Part shown: one piece after another, positions 1 through 26,572 of the stretch
How positions within the stretch are numbered: the stretch's first letter is position 1
How the letters are laid out: each line of letters starts with the position of its first letter
Assembly: GCA_018292915.2 (NCBI GenBank)
Contig: JACVVK020000001.1
Coordinates: forward strand, 4,030,001-4,094,000
Source of the DNA: Batillaria attramentaria
Taxonomy: Eukaryota; Mollusca; Gastropoda; Batillariidae
Direction of reading: 5' to 3'
Length of the DNA stretch: 64,000 bases
The notes under the pieces: generated by a model
Databases searched by the model: none
What the model was told of the DNA's origin: nothing
Seen by the model: only the letters and a program-made list of their open reading frames with translations
Position numbers and translations under genes: made by a program

Positions 1-12499
<12,499 letters not shown>

Positions 12500-12659
12500 G
12501 TTGCTCAGGAACGGGCAAACCACGCGAAATGGACTGCAGCCGTCCCGGGTAGCGGAGCAAGCCGCCTACAAGCCGCCAGGGCTGTCGGCTCCTTCTGCAG
12601 CCACGAGCTCGTCTTATGAAGACGCTGCTATGTTGTGTCGAGGAATCATAGGAAGGGCG

Positions 12660-12776
12660 CGATATGACGTCAGAAAACTTGCGTCATTATCGATGAAACG
12701 TCAGTGAAAAAAAGTGTTGTGACATTAGAAACAATAGAAACACATTGAAACACGCAACTATTCCCGCCAAAATGGC
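12660..12776 (-). promoter_or_regulatory. Promoter-like patch: CRE, E2F and YY1 matches
   Basis: A perfect palindromic CRE, TGACGTCA, is at 12665-12672. On the minus strand, TTTTGGCGGGAAT at 12760-12772 matches the classical E2F site. CAAAATGGC at 12768-12775 fits the YY1 core. All lie 165-275 bases upstream of the ATG of the HMG/PP1 gene. No TATA box is seen. E2F plus CRE/YY1 is a common pattern for cell-cycle genes; the use here is inferred. Confidence 0.45.
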
Positions 12777-12779
12777 TAA

Positions 12780-13854
12780 GTGAAAAACTAAAGGAGAGGG
12801 TCGTCCTGACTAACTGAAAACAAACACACAAAGACACACAGCAGTCATCTTCGCTAAGGTTTTCATAAGCTTTATCCTCGCTCCGACTCATTCGGAGTGC
12901 ATACACGCACATCGACTAAATGTAATCGTATCAGAAAAGCAACAGACAACATTTGTTATTCAATGAAATATCAAAATAAAAAATAAAAACTTGCATAATA
13001 ATGCGCATAACGCACGGTAAGTACACGTGCAAGCCTATAAGCCCAAATAATACGAAAAGAATTGAAACAACAGAATTGAACAGAGTTGAAATAAAAGGTC
13101 AAAACACGCTTGGAGGGCAACAGACAAAATAAATCTATTTACAAGTTTAGCCTTCTTTCGCGCACAAAATACACAAATTCATTGAGTGCTACTTGTCTCA
13201 GGTCATGCTAAGATTATTAACGGTGAATGAGGTCAAGGCCCAATTACAAATAAAGACCACGCCTGAGGAGGTTCAAGGGAGGTTACAAAATTGCAAGAGC
13301 GTAGGTACCCTGTTGAGTTCTGGCCCTTTAGCCGACGCTAAAAAAAACCCAGATAAAGCCCAGTCACTCAGTGTACTAACATAATTATATGCTTCAGGGC
13401 GATCATGCAGCTTGGCCAAATGTAACAATAGCAGTGCCCTTGGAAGGCGACAACTCCGTTTGACTTCCGCCAATTGCTGTGCGAAGCTTGTATATCACGT
13501 GAAGTGGAATATATCACAGGTCAAGGGCACATAATTAGGCTCATGCATAGTTTAGAAAAGTTTATAAAACTTATTCCCCTTCGTCTCCAGATGAGTGGCC
13601 CGGTGCGCAGCAGTTATTCAGAATCAGAGGTACGAGGAGAACTGTCAAATCAGACCCCGGTGTATTTTGGTGTATGGAGCACGTGACACTAGTTGAAGTA
13701 CGCAGCTGCGGAAAGTCCTTTGTGTAAGCAAAACCAGTCCAGGAATATCAGGAGTCGATTTCTCAGTGCCGGTCGTGCTAGCATACGTTAGCACATCAAT
13801 TTAGGCACAATAAGACAATTTCAGTTTGACAATGATTTCCGTTTCAGTGCGTTC

Positions 13855-13911
<57 letters not shown>

Positions 13912-14260
13912 TGTCTGTCTGTCTGTCTGTGTGTGTACTAAAAATATTTCTTGCTGGGAGAAAATGGGAATCTGACGGTTGTTTCTGTTGCTGTCGTTGC
14001 TGCTGTCACTGTACTGTCGCTAAAATTTGGTCGTTGACGTCTCCGCTGATGTTATTGTCAGTGAAAATTATTCTCAAACGAAACTGTTCCAGCTTAATTT
14101 GAATCTGTGTGCATGTCTTATTGAACTTAAGTCTCTTGTTGTTACTGTTGATCAGCGTGCATGTGGTGGAGATAGCGTTTACAGTTCTCTGTCTTGCCAG
14201 TAGAACATGATCTATCATATTCCAGGTCTGCATGTGAACTTCAGCAATCTGAAACGCTGG
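12780..14260. other. Intergenic stretch between the two minus-strand genes
   Basis: AT-rich unique sequence and one GT array. It should contain the 3' UTR of the membrane-protein gene and the upstream region of the HMG/PP1 gene. No clear minus-strand AATAAA was picked out near 14260. Confidence 0.4.
13857..13936. repeat. (GT)n(GTCT)n
   Basis: 27 GT units then five GTCT units, between the two minus-strand genes. Confidence 0.95.
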
Positions 14261-14261
14261 C

Positions 14262-14445
14262 TCACTGTTTCCTGGCTTTAAAGGCGCGAACGTTGTTCGC
14301 CAGCTGCTTGAGGTGGGTCAGGATGGTGGCCGAGTCCAGCAGAAGAACTCCCAGAACCACAACACTGATGGAGATCACCCCCACTGACCCGATCAGAACC
14401 GCCGAGTATCTGTGATCTGGCACCGAGTAAAACTGACGCTTGAAC
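14262..14445 (-). CDS. Membrane protein exon 10, transmembrane helix and tail
   Basis: Acceptor GCACAG completes Arg433 of RFKR. Residues 447-469 are a hydrophobic helix of Val, Leu, Ile and Ser. The tail [20 protein letters not shown] is basic and helical and ends at TGA. The positive-inside rule agrees with type I topology. Confidence 0.92.
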
Positions 14446-15253
14446 CTGTGCAGTAAAAACCGAGAAAGAATACAAGGTAAGGTGATGTCAGGACAGGTCA
14501 GGACAGGCCATGTCAGGCGAGGCACGGTAAGGTCAGGTCAGGTCAGGTCAGGTCAGGTCAGGTCAGGCGAGGCACGGTAAGGTTAGGTAAGGTTAAGTAA
14601 GGTATGGTGAGAAAAGATCGACGTAAATAATAAATGGCATTTGTAGGGCGCATTTCTTTGGAATAAACTCAATGCGCCAATCACTGACCGACACTCATAC
14701 ACATTTTACAAACACTGGACAGACATGCACTGGTGAAACTGACTAGTTGCTGACACGAGAAATTACTGGAACGTTTTAAGATTGCTCTTAAAAACAGACA
14801 ATGTGGGCGCATTTCTCAGATGTGCTGGCAGGGAATATCCAGAAGGTTGGTGCAACAAAACTGAAAGAGCGCTCGCCAAAGGATTTCAGGTTTCGCTTGG
14901 GAATTTTGAGAAGCCTCTCGGACTTCTTCAGCTCCAGAAGAGAAGTTTGCTAAGAATGGGTGGGTGGGTGTTTGGGAGTTTAACGTCCTTTTCCTCCACG
15001 TATGAGTGATATCAAAGACAGGGCAACCAGACAAAAGGGCAGCACAAATATTTGGCCCCAGCCGGGGTTCGAACTCACCACCCGAGCATTGATAGTCCAA
15101 CGCCCTACCATTCGGCTATCCCGGCTCCCCGAGAAATTTGCTCATTGGTCCGAACAAACTGCTAGTATGAGGGAATACAATAAACTTTGTTGATCATTGT
15201 TGTATATGCAATATAACATTATGGAGAAGTTAAAGTAAAATTTTGTTGTTTTT

Positions 15254-15331
<78 letters not shown>

Positions 15332-16639
15332 CTTTTACTTTTTTTTTAGCTGTTCTTACGTAGTGTACACTGAGTGAATGGTTTTTTGTTGGTTTTTTTT
15401 ATTTTTTATATAAAGAATGTAAGGCGCCTAGAGCTCGTTCCCCGGGGATAGGCGCCCTATAAATATTATTATTATCATTATTAAAATCGGGTGGCACATG
15501 CAGGTGTTTTAGTTTAGATTAGGAGACACGGGAAACAGATGATACTTAATAAAGACACTGAAACCAGCCGAACGCGTGGGTGTAGGCAGACTGGCACGGA
15601 CGGGGAAAATATCGTCATTGGTTAAAGGTGCTAAGGCTACCATTTTTATGCTCACAGATCGTTCTGTGTTGTTTGCGTGATATCTAGCATCAACCACTCC
15701 GACACCGGGAGAGTGACAGCGTCTGTAATGCTGACACTGAGCCAACAGAAGCGTACTCGATGACGCGGTGACCACACTGAGCTCTCCAGGTGGGTAACGA
15801 CAGCTGAATGTTCGACCGCTCGCGCAAAGTGTAAACAAAATTGTACAGGCGTACTCACGAGCAAAACTCTTTCGTCAAAACATAACCTGGCTTGGCAAAA
15901 TGGAATTCGCCCGTTTCAATCGTAACGTTAGACTGTACTTTTGTCGAAACAAACAATTCGCTTTCAAACAAGATTGCCGTGTACTAAAACAATGGCTGAA
16001 AATAACATCGACACACAGGGGTGGGGTGGGTGTTTGGGAGTTTAACGTCCTTTTCCACCACGTAAGGGTGATATCAAAGACGGGGCAGCGAGAAAAAGGC
16101 CAGCACAAATATTTGGCCCCAGCCGGGATTCGAACTCACGACCCGAGCATTAGAAGTCCAACGCTCTACAATTCGGCCACCCCGGCTCCCCTCCTAGGAA
16201 TAGGAAGGGGTAGTGTGGGATAGGCGTGGGGGTGGGTTAATCATAGGAGAGACCAACGCTCTACCATTCGGCCACCCCGGCTCCCCCATCGACACATAGA
16301 AATAACACTCTAATGGTAAAAAAAAAACAAAAAAAACCGTACCGTGATGTCTCTTCCTTGGGTACGTAGAGTGTTCGTTGAATTTCGCCCACAATCTGAT
16401 CAATATCAGTCTGGTTTCTGGCCGCTTCAGTCACAGGATTCGGTTTCCATGTGGTTACGTCAGCAGTTTGTGTACTGATATCACCAGACTGTGTTGCTGA
16501 ACAAACTGTAATGGTTGTGCAAACCACATCTGAAGTCGTCGTTTCAGTTTCTGTTGTTGTTTCCACAGCAGCATCTGTTGAAGTTTCTATTGGCGAAGGC
16601 GTGGCACTTGTATCTTTCAAAGAGAAACTGAGGTTTAGA

Positions 16640-16673
<34 letters not shown>

Positions 16674-19600
16674 TGCTTCCATCCAATGCAATGCTGCGAC
16701 ATGAACGCCTACAAGCATAGGGGTTAGCGGTGGTCTAATACGTAGCGTGTCTGATTTAGCCACTGCGCTATTGAACGGCCGTCCCCAATGTCATGGCAAT
16801 GAAGCCGGCGTGGGTTCGAACCCAGGTCGAGCTTGTGATATGTGATACCGGTTTTTCCTGGCTATCGGGCTGCTCATCGGGGGTTTCTCTCCGGTTTATC
16901 CGGCTTTCCTCCCCCAGCAAAATTGTAAAAAACCTATGATAGGTATTGGTTGGTGCTGCACCGCGGCGACACGCTTCCCCCGGGGGAAGCAGCCCGAATT
17001 TCCCGAAAGGGATAATAAAAGAAGTAAAAAAAAAAAAAGAATTGATTGTCATATGGTGACCCATTCCACGCGATCACAGGATTATGTTACTCCTGCACAT
17101 GATAACTTACGATTTACACAACCCTCTCTCAATGTAACTTACCCATCCACCACTGAATGGCAAACATAGGGGCCTCTATGATTTCATCTGCAATTTGAAA
17201 AAAAAAAGTGCAGAATTGAGCATTTTATTATTCATGCACATAATTATACTGGTTAAGTGCAAACTATATGCCAAATATTTCATAAAGGGAGATCACTTTC
17301 TGAACCCTCGCTGTATATGAATTTCTCAACCATGACATTAACAGAGGCAGCAGTGTTTTTTTGTTTTTTTTTTAATAAATTTATTACACGAAACAAAAGA
17401 AAACAGCCTTTGAGAGTTCATGCCTGGCTCCATGAGTTAAACTTCCACTCAAAGTAAGTAACCTTCCTAGAGGCGCCGCCTTTCAAGGGAAGTCATTCTG
17501 AGGATTGCTTACGGTTCGTGGTGTAGAGAATGATAGTGCAGGGTGGCGGCTCAACTTTCTCCAGAACGCGGATCCTCGCGCACTGTCCCGCCACAACCAT
17601 GTCAAACGGCATCACTGCGAATGATTCACTCGCACCCTGGTCAAAGGTTGGAGTGAATTCCTGTTGGAGACATAGGAAAAGGTGGCTTTGTTTGTGTGTT
17701 TTTTGTTTTTGATGCCACAACTCTTTGCCGGCTCCAGTGGTGTTCCTCCCTGTTAATGGGTGGAATCCGCGGAGGTCTCGGAAGCTGGGGCATTTTTTTT
17801 AAATTCTGCATGATGATGGAAATGAGGATGATGGTAAGTCCGTGTGGTTTGGGACTGCGGGACAGGGCCGCATTCCACGCTTCCCGGCATTAACCAGGCC
17901 CGGGAACCACGGCACCTGCGGTGCCGGCCGTGTAATCATCCACATCATAAGACTTGTCATACCAAGGGAAGCACCCCCAAAGTCGCACCCGTGAAGTGGA
18001 TGAAACTCGGCTGTGTGGCAACAGCCTCCCCATTGGGCCCATAGCACACCCGCTCTGGGTAGGAGCCGACCTAGGTAGGAAAACTCCCGCTTGCCTCGGC
18101 TGGGACTCGAACCCGGGTCTCCCGGTCCATGGTCCGAAGTGCTAACCACTACACTACGGGGGCCGGTAAGGTGGCTTTTCACTAACACAATCACGGGACT
18201 TCCAATGCTCGGGTCGTGAGTTCAAATCCCGGCTGGGGCCAAATGTTTGTGCTGGCCTTTTTCTCGTTGCCCCGTCTTTAATATCACTCATACGTGGTGG
18301 AAAAGGACGTTAAACTCCCAAACACCCACCCCCACACCACCCTTTTGAGTTTGCTTTTCCCACAGAAGTCCGCATCAAGTGAGCGTGAGAGAACCACTGG
18401 AGATCCTCTTTGTGTTAAATTTATTTCCCGTACGCATTTCTGGTTATTGCGTCAGAGAAAGTGAGAAAGAACGTGTCGCTAGTACGGTGTTGACACCTAA
18501 CCAAACTTCCTGATAATACCATTAGAAGTAGGATGGGTGGTTGTTTGGCAGTTTAACGTCCTTTTTCACCGCGTATGGATCATATCAAAGCCGGGCAACG
18601 GGGAAAAGGCCAACACAAATTTGGGCTCCAACCCCATTAGAAGTACTACGCGGTAACTGGCGTAGGTCTGGCGACATACAATACCAAGATGTGGTGTACG
18701 ATGTATGGTCGCAAACGACTCTGTACGCGCAGCCGGCTCAAAATCATATTTGAACCGAGCCTGCCTGCACTGACCCGGTTTTGCGGAAGATGACGTTGCT
18801 TCAGGAGCTCCTATAAATTGGTCAAATGGTGCATCGCGATGTACCGTGCCACCAAAACTATTCGCCTGGGACCATTTCCCCAGTACGTACGGGGAGCCGG
18901 GGTGGCCGAATGGTAGAGCGTTGGACTTCTGATGCTCGGGTCGTGAGTTCGTATCCCGGCTGGGGCCAAATATTCGTGCTGGCTTTTTCATCGTTGCCCC
19001 GTCTTTGATATCACCCGTATGTGGTGGAAAAGGACGTTAAACCCCCAAACACCCACCCACCCAGTACGTACGAAATACGAAAATAGTAACCATACAATAC
19101 TGTTATTTGGGGGGGGGGGGGGGGGGGACGGAGCACGCAAAAACATGTCCAAAGTGTAAAAAAAAAAAAAATTACTAATTTTATGGAGACATTCAAACTA
19201 TGTCCTTTCAGAGATGCAATAAATAAATAAATAAAAATCAGATTAGTTTGAAGTGTGATAGTTCTTTGAAAATGGAAGGGACAGTGCAGTGGTCGGTCCA
19301 TTATCCGGTGACCTTTATGTTGATCTAGCTCAAAACAGTACCCAGCGACTTCAGCCCCCCCCCCTTTTTTTTTTTTTTTTTTTTTGGGGGGGGGGGGGTG
19401 TGTTTTGCTGTCCCAACTCTTCTCCAGCTCCAGTGGTATTCCTCCGAGGTCATAGGTGGAAGGCATGGAGGGCTTAGAAGATGAAACAATTTTTATTAAG
19501 CATGATGATTTAGATTAGATGATGATGGAGGTCCATGATGTTTTGAGACTGCGCGACAGGGTCGCATTCCACACTTTCTGCCAAATAAATATCCCGGCGT

Positions 19601-20230
19601 TTACCAGGCCTGGGAACTGCGGCACCTGCGATGTCGGTTGTTTAATCATCCACATCATGAGATGTGTCATAAGAGGGAAACACCCTCAAACTTTAGCCCT
19701 GTTTTCGCGCGCCCCGTCACGTATTATTATCCTTACCATAGGTTGACCATCCGTGTCTTTGTAATATTCATAGTGATCTCCGCTTGCCCAGTTGCTCCTG
19801 CAATTTTCCTCGCTGCTGAAGGCCAGGGTGAACTTCTGGATATGTCCCGGCCCTGTCTTGTGTATCCCTACACCGATGTAGTATCGGTTTGAATTGTAAA
19901 ACATCTGAAACATACGTGTACGTAACATAATGTAGACTCTGTTGCAACAGATATCATACGGCTTCGTGCTGAATATGGACAGGTATCAAATTTCAACTTT
20001 TGAATATGTTAAGATACAATGTCGTTGAACTTCTTTCTTTTTTTTGTCCGTATAATGTATCTTGTACGGAAAACAAAAAGTTTAAATGTTACATGTAAAT
20101 AAGATGGGTAAATTGTTTAGCCTGCCAACCTATACGACATATTCGTTGTCTGTTCTGATGCTCTCTATTACATAATGTCAGTTTGTTTGCTTGTCATGTG
20201 TTTCTCTCATTCAAGAAACGTTTGAAAATC

Positions 20231-20291
<61 letters not shown>

Positions 20292-23200
20292 TCTTCTTCT
20301 TCTTCTTCTTCTTCTTCTCACGATTAAGCTCTGTTCTTACCCCATATGATGAACTGTTCTTGTAGCTGAAGCCAGCGGTCGTCTCCAAATCCGCAGCAAT
20401 CATATCAACAATGGATTCAAATGGTGGAACTGCAGTGAGAAAAGAAAACAAGCTTTAGACAGCAACGAAAATTACTGCATCACATTTCTTGAAGTTTTGC
20501 ATGTGTGTTTCTCAAACGATGTCATCTGCCCTTTTTTCCCAGAATAAACGAAAGAAAAAACATAAATCCTTTTCAAATTCTCTGCCTGCGAATCTGAGAA
20601 ATGTGCCCACACTGTCTGGTTGTTAAGAGTAATCTTAAAACGTTCCTATTTTGCAAAGCCTTCTAAGTGATTTCCTATGTAACCAGTCAATTTCACCAGT
20701 GTATGCCCGTCCACCTTGGTAAAATGTGCGTGCGTCTCACGATCGGTGAGTGATCGGCGCATTGAGTTTTATTCTAAAGAAATACGCCCTACAAATATTA
20801 TTATCATTATTATTATTATTATTATTATTATCATTATTATTATTATTAAATAATAGACCAGATAATCAGAATCAGAATTGTTTATCGATAGGCCTTAGGC
20901 CCATTCAAAGTTGAGAGTGACAACCAGACATTCTTATACACATCAATACGTGTACATGAAATAACCATAGTGCACAATAAAGTATTTCAACTCAGCTGAG
21001 CAACTGTTATGCAAAGGCAATGACAGCGCTAGCCTCAGGGAATTCACGGAGATCAGAGGCAATGAATCGTTCTTAGCGCTTTTAAAAAACAAAATGTCCC
21101 CTCTCAGTTTCCTCAGTGGAAAATTTGGGAATGAATCTCCGTTTTCCTCCACGTGTATTTTGAATGTTTTTGTTCGGTAAATCTGATGTGGAGAAGGGCT
21201 AATTTGTTTGTCACTTGATGACGTTCTCAGCAGTAAATCCTGGAATAAATGCTCACTCTCTGATTGCCCCCCCCCCCCCCCCCCCAATGATGATCTTAAT
21301 TGAATTCAGTGAATTCTGGCATCTCGGGTAAGATAAGTCACAGAAAAACTCGAAAGAAAAGTGTTACACGGATTACAGGGCTGCATATCATTGGACATCA
21401 AACGATTCATTTTCCAAAATGTCCCATGACTCTCTTACCGAGGCAAACATACATATGTCCTATCATTTCTGCGCTACAGTAGACTTTAATGTTCAGGACA
21501 TTATATCCTATACTGTTTCGGTCAGTCAGGACATTGTGTCCTATACGTTGGTTGGTTGGCTGGCTGGAGTTTATCGTCCCGTGCCAGAACGAGGTGACTG
21601 CCAGGAGGACGGCCCTAAGGGGCAGGTTATGAGGGGAGAGGGGGGGGGGGGGTAGCTACCCTTACTGAACAGCCGAACACTTATTCAATACATTCAGACT
21701 GCCAGGTCGGCCGCATTTTATATATCCTGTATCCTTGACTGTAATGGACAAGTTAAGGCCGTTCTTAACCGGGCGAACTGTTGGTTCGCGAACAAGGTTC
21801 GAAGAGTACGGCGAACTAGATTCGCGCACGTTGTTTCTTAACCGACCGAACACTTCTTCGCAAATCCTGGTTCGAAAGGTACGCCGAACTAGGTTTGAGG
21901 TCTGCACAGCGTGTCGTGGGAACCCTCGCGATCCTTTGGCCGATCCTGCGCTCTGATTGGTTGCTCGGGGAGAGCTGTTGTGCGCATGTCGTCTCGATCT
22001 ACGAAGGCGGCCATTTTGGTTGTTTACGATTGTCTCAACTTCCGCCTTGTTCGGGCGATGACGTATGCATATCATTAACGGTCGGTTAAGAAAGAGAACT
22101 AGTTCGGCCGAACCTCTGGAACTACGTACGTGTGCGCGCTCGCCCTGTTCGTATACAATACACAGTTCGCCGAACAAGTTCGCCGGACTGGTGGTTCGCC
22201 CAGTTAAGAACGGCCTTTACACAAACAGACCCAGTTCACAGTGAGAGGAAGCGGGGCAACGTGAAAAAAAGGCCTTTACGAATTGTTGGCCCTGTCGGGA
22301 CTCGAACCCAGGACCTTTCGATCTCGTACGCCATGAAGCCCTGCTTATACAGTGTAGCTACGTACGTATTAGAGGTGGTGTTTGTCGCGGCCAGAATTTT
22401 GTGGGAACGAGAAAGACCGGCTCAGGATTCCACGTCATCTGAAGACGAGCGTCTGTGCCTCCTTCCGCCAGCATTATTAACGTGGAGCTGTTGAATCTGA
22501 AAAGAAAAGAAAAGATCAATAATACAGTCTCGATAGTAAGCTGTCATTCTGTCTCGCAAGACAGAAAGTACGGACGGAGGCTACTTTCAGTAATCAACAG
22601 GTGTAGCTCCCGATGCCTGACCATAATGGTAGGGTAGGGTAGGGTAGGGTAGGTGTTACGTGGTGAATGAATGTCTGAAGAGCCCGTCGTCTTACCGAGG
22701 TATACGGTGACTCAGGCACACGCTCTTCACGTAGCGAGTTCTTATATTGATTGCTGAATAAGTCCCTTTCACTCACAAAAGGACTCGTGAGCGCGGAGAG
22801 AAGTTGTAACCGTGTGGAGTTTATTACAGCACTCCTCTGGTGTCACATTGCACTCTCAAGCTTCGCAAATATGAGCTTCTCTCGTGCACACCCACACACA
22901 AACATCTCAGGGTCTTATATACAGTCATAGCGTTCTAGCACATTCTGAACCTCTATTATGAAGGAACCAATCAAAAATCAGAACGTAAATCACGTCATTA
23001 CTATTTTTAAAACTGAGAAGAATCCAGAATTATCGAGTACTCGCCCGCCGAATCTAGGCGCGTTATATAACCACTTTTTTTTTTTTTTTTTTTTTGCTGC
23101 CCCAACTCTTTGCCAGCTCCAGTAGTGTTCCTCCCAGGTCATGGGTGGAACCCACGGAGGACTCGGAAGCTGGGACAATTTTTATTATGCATGATGATGG

Positions 23201-24759
23201 AGATGAGGATGATAGTAAGATGATGCTATGGAGGTCCATGTGGTTTGGGACTGCGGGACAGGGCCGCATTCCACGCTTCCTGTCATAAATATCCCGGCAT
23301 TAACCAGGCCCGGGAACTACGGCACCTGCGGTGCCGGCCGTGTAATCATCCACATCATAAGACGTGTCATACAAAGGGAAGCACCCCCAAAGTCGCACCC
23401 GTGAAGTGGGTGAAACTCGGCTGTGTGGCAACAGCCTCCCCATTGGGCCCATAGCACACCCGCTCTGGGTAGGAGCCGACCTAGGTAGGAAAAATCCCGC
23501 TTGCCTCGGCTGGGATTCGAACCCGGGTCTCCCGGTCCATGGTCCGAAGTGCTAACCACTACACTACGGGGGCCGGTTATATATATAACCACTTCTAATC
23601 GTAAACAACTTCTTATAAAGCGTTTTGCACGAAATTTCCGGGAGACTCAGACCTTGACCCTAAATGCGTATCGCCTCCCGTGGCGAAATTGGCTACAGTC
23701 AAAACAAGGTCACCACTTCTAGAATTTTCGTGAAAACAATAGAAACTTCTGGATCACGGGAAACAGATTTACATTACTAAAACGCAATATGAACTAAACC
23801 TTAGCAACTTCTCTGTCTCACTTAACCCTCTTTAAAAAAACAAAAAACAGCTGTTATCTTTCAGCATACAAACAGAACACAAACAAAACACACAGCCATG
23901 CTCGTAACAGTAGGGTAGGGTAGGGTAACAGTTGGTATGGTACGATATGGTATCAGTTGGTGAGGTATGATATGGTATCAGTTGGTATGGTATGATAAGG
24001 TATCAATTGGCATGGTATGATATGGTATCAGTTGGTATGGTATGATATGGTATCAGTTGGTATGATATGATATGGTATCAGTTGGTAGGGTATGATATGG
24101 TATCAATTGGTATGGTATGATATGGTATCAGTTGGTATGGTATGATATGGTATCAGTTGGTATGGTAAACTACTCTTCGGCGCACATATATTCGTCTTTT
24201 GTGAGACGCTCAAAGCGCCGCGGGGCTGAACGATGAAGCAGCGAAAACCTGCTACTGCTAAGCGATACGTTCTGTGTACACTTCCTGTGCCATTCACTCT
24301 GGTGCGCGCGCCAATATTTCTGTTTTCCAACGCCACCGGCCACAACCTACTCTTTTCCGAAAGATGGACACTGGAACATTAACGTGCACACTTGATATAT
24401 GTGCGCGCGTGTGTACATGGGGGTAAGGCAGGCGAGACAGGCACATGAAAACTTCTCACCACCACCCCCCCCCCCCCGCCCCCCCGTGTGAAACTTACAT
24501 TTGGCAGGCGGACCTTTCAGTACCAGGTCCCAAGAGTTTGGAATTCACTTCCTCTACATGTCCGTCAGTCTCCATCTTTCACAGTTTTTTTTTTAAAACA
24601 AACTAAAAACCCACTTCTTCAAGTCAGCCTTCTCTCCCTCTTAGTTAATTAGCTGCGAAATGGTCTTTGTTGCTTGCACAATTCTATCCATCTGTAAATA
24701 CTACCCCCCCCCCCCCACCAGCTCATTTTATCGAGATCCCAGCTGTATTTTATGAAAGT

Positions 24760-24826
<67 letters not shown>

Positions 24827-26414
24827 TTGTAGAGCGCTCTGAGTCAGCATCTGTTGGGATACTGCGCTGTATAAAAGCAATTTATTATTATTATTATTAT
24901 TGAGTCTGCACGTGAGTTTGACTCGACCTCGAAAGGGAAACTCCGCGAAATTTCTGCCCATCAGGAATCCGGAGCGTCTGCCTTAGCTATCGTAATCCGG
25001 ACAGGTATGCAGTCACTGGTAAGCTTATGTCTCGACGGATCTATTGGCTAGACGCCACTGACATATTTACCTTTGAAGCTAATGGCTCCATTTGACCATA
25101 ACTGTGCTTAGACGGGTTTTTGGTGTTTTTGTACCTGACATTGCTTGGTGTCAGCTAGGTGATGGGTGCTGCGGCTACATTCAAGCGGTAAAGTCTGACA
25201 TAATAATAATAATAATAATGAGCATTGTATTGGCGCTTTACCCAATTTCTTGAATCGGCTCAAAGCGCCGCGAACTGAACCCAAAACGCACGCTCACGTG
25301 AATCACACGCATTCTCTCACACGCTGGACATAAACACATTACAAGCACGTGGTGCGAAGGGTCAGCTCAGCTATTTAAATTTCGGAATTTAGAATTGCAT
25401 TTATTTTTCAAATTTGGTGGGCTGAACATTTCCAAAGCACAGGGGGAGGAAGCCAGAGTACCCGGAGAGAACCCCCGACGATTGGCCCGAATGAACGGTG
25501 CCACATACGAGAAGGAAAAATTCTTTGCCCCAAGTGGGACTCGAACCCCTGACCTCTCGTATTGGTGACAATTCTCTTAACCACTAGACCACCGACCGCC
25601 CCGCCCATGAGTGATTTTGTATATGGCAGTGTCTAGTGTGATGCCAAACTCACGTGATTTGAAGGTTGGCATCATTGGTGATCTGATTGTCCGTGGCAAA
25701 AGTCATAGAGCTGCGAGTCAGCCATGTCGTAGGATCCTTGCCTGTGGTCGTGTGATTAAACTCTGTGTACCATAGCAAACCTCGGCTGTTATGAAGGGTC
25801 AGACGAACCTGCAAGACAAAGAATCGAAACAGAGCTAATTAAATAATGTCATTTCCCTTATCAACATATCTCATTATCTTATCTGGAAATACTTGTGGGG
25901 TAGGGTGGGTAGGGTATCTGAGGGTTTAACGTCTTTTACCACCATATATGGGTGATATCAAAGACGGGGGAAGGAGGAAAAGGCCAGTACAAGTTTTTTG
26001 CCCAAGCCGGGATTTGAACGCACGACCGGAGCAATGGAAGTCCAGCGCTCCACCGCTCGACTATCAGGGCTCCGCCTGTAAAAAACTTGAGATGATCATG
26101 GGCAGAAGAGACGACAGAATGACAGCAATACTTGAGTAGGCGCGATACAAGACGGTACGTCGCTGAGAAACTATATAGTATAGCGTTTCGTTTGGCGAAA
26201 TATATCTGGCTCTCCGTGGTGCGCAGATCGCAGTCCACCTCAGGTCTGAGGTGGATATTTTGGGCTGAGTTCTGAACGGAATACGAGAGTGGCCATTTCA
26301 GCGGCAGTAACAGGGTGATATATTTTTACAACCGTACAAGTATTGTGATTAAAATCAGCTTTTCAGATCTTTGTTTGGTTATGTTTGTTTGGTTGCCAGT
26401 GGTTGATTGGCTGG

Positions 26415-26492
<78 letters not shown>

Positions 26493-26510
26493 GGGGGGGG
26501 GCTTTCGTCT

Positions 26511-26572
<62 letters not shown>

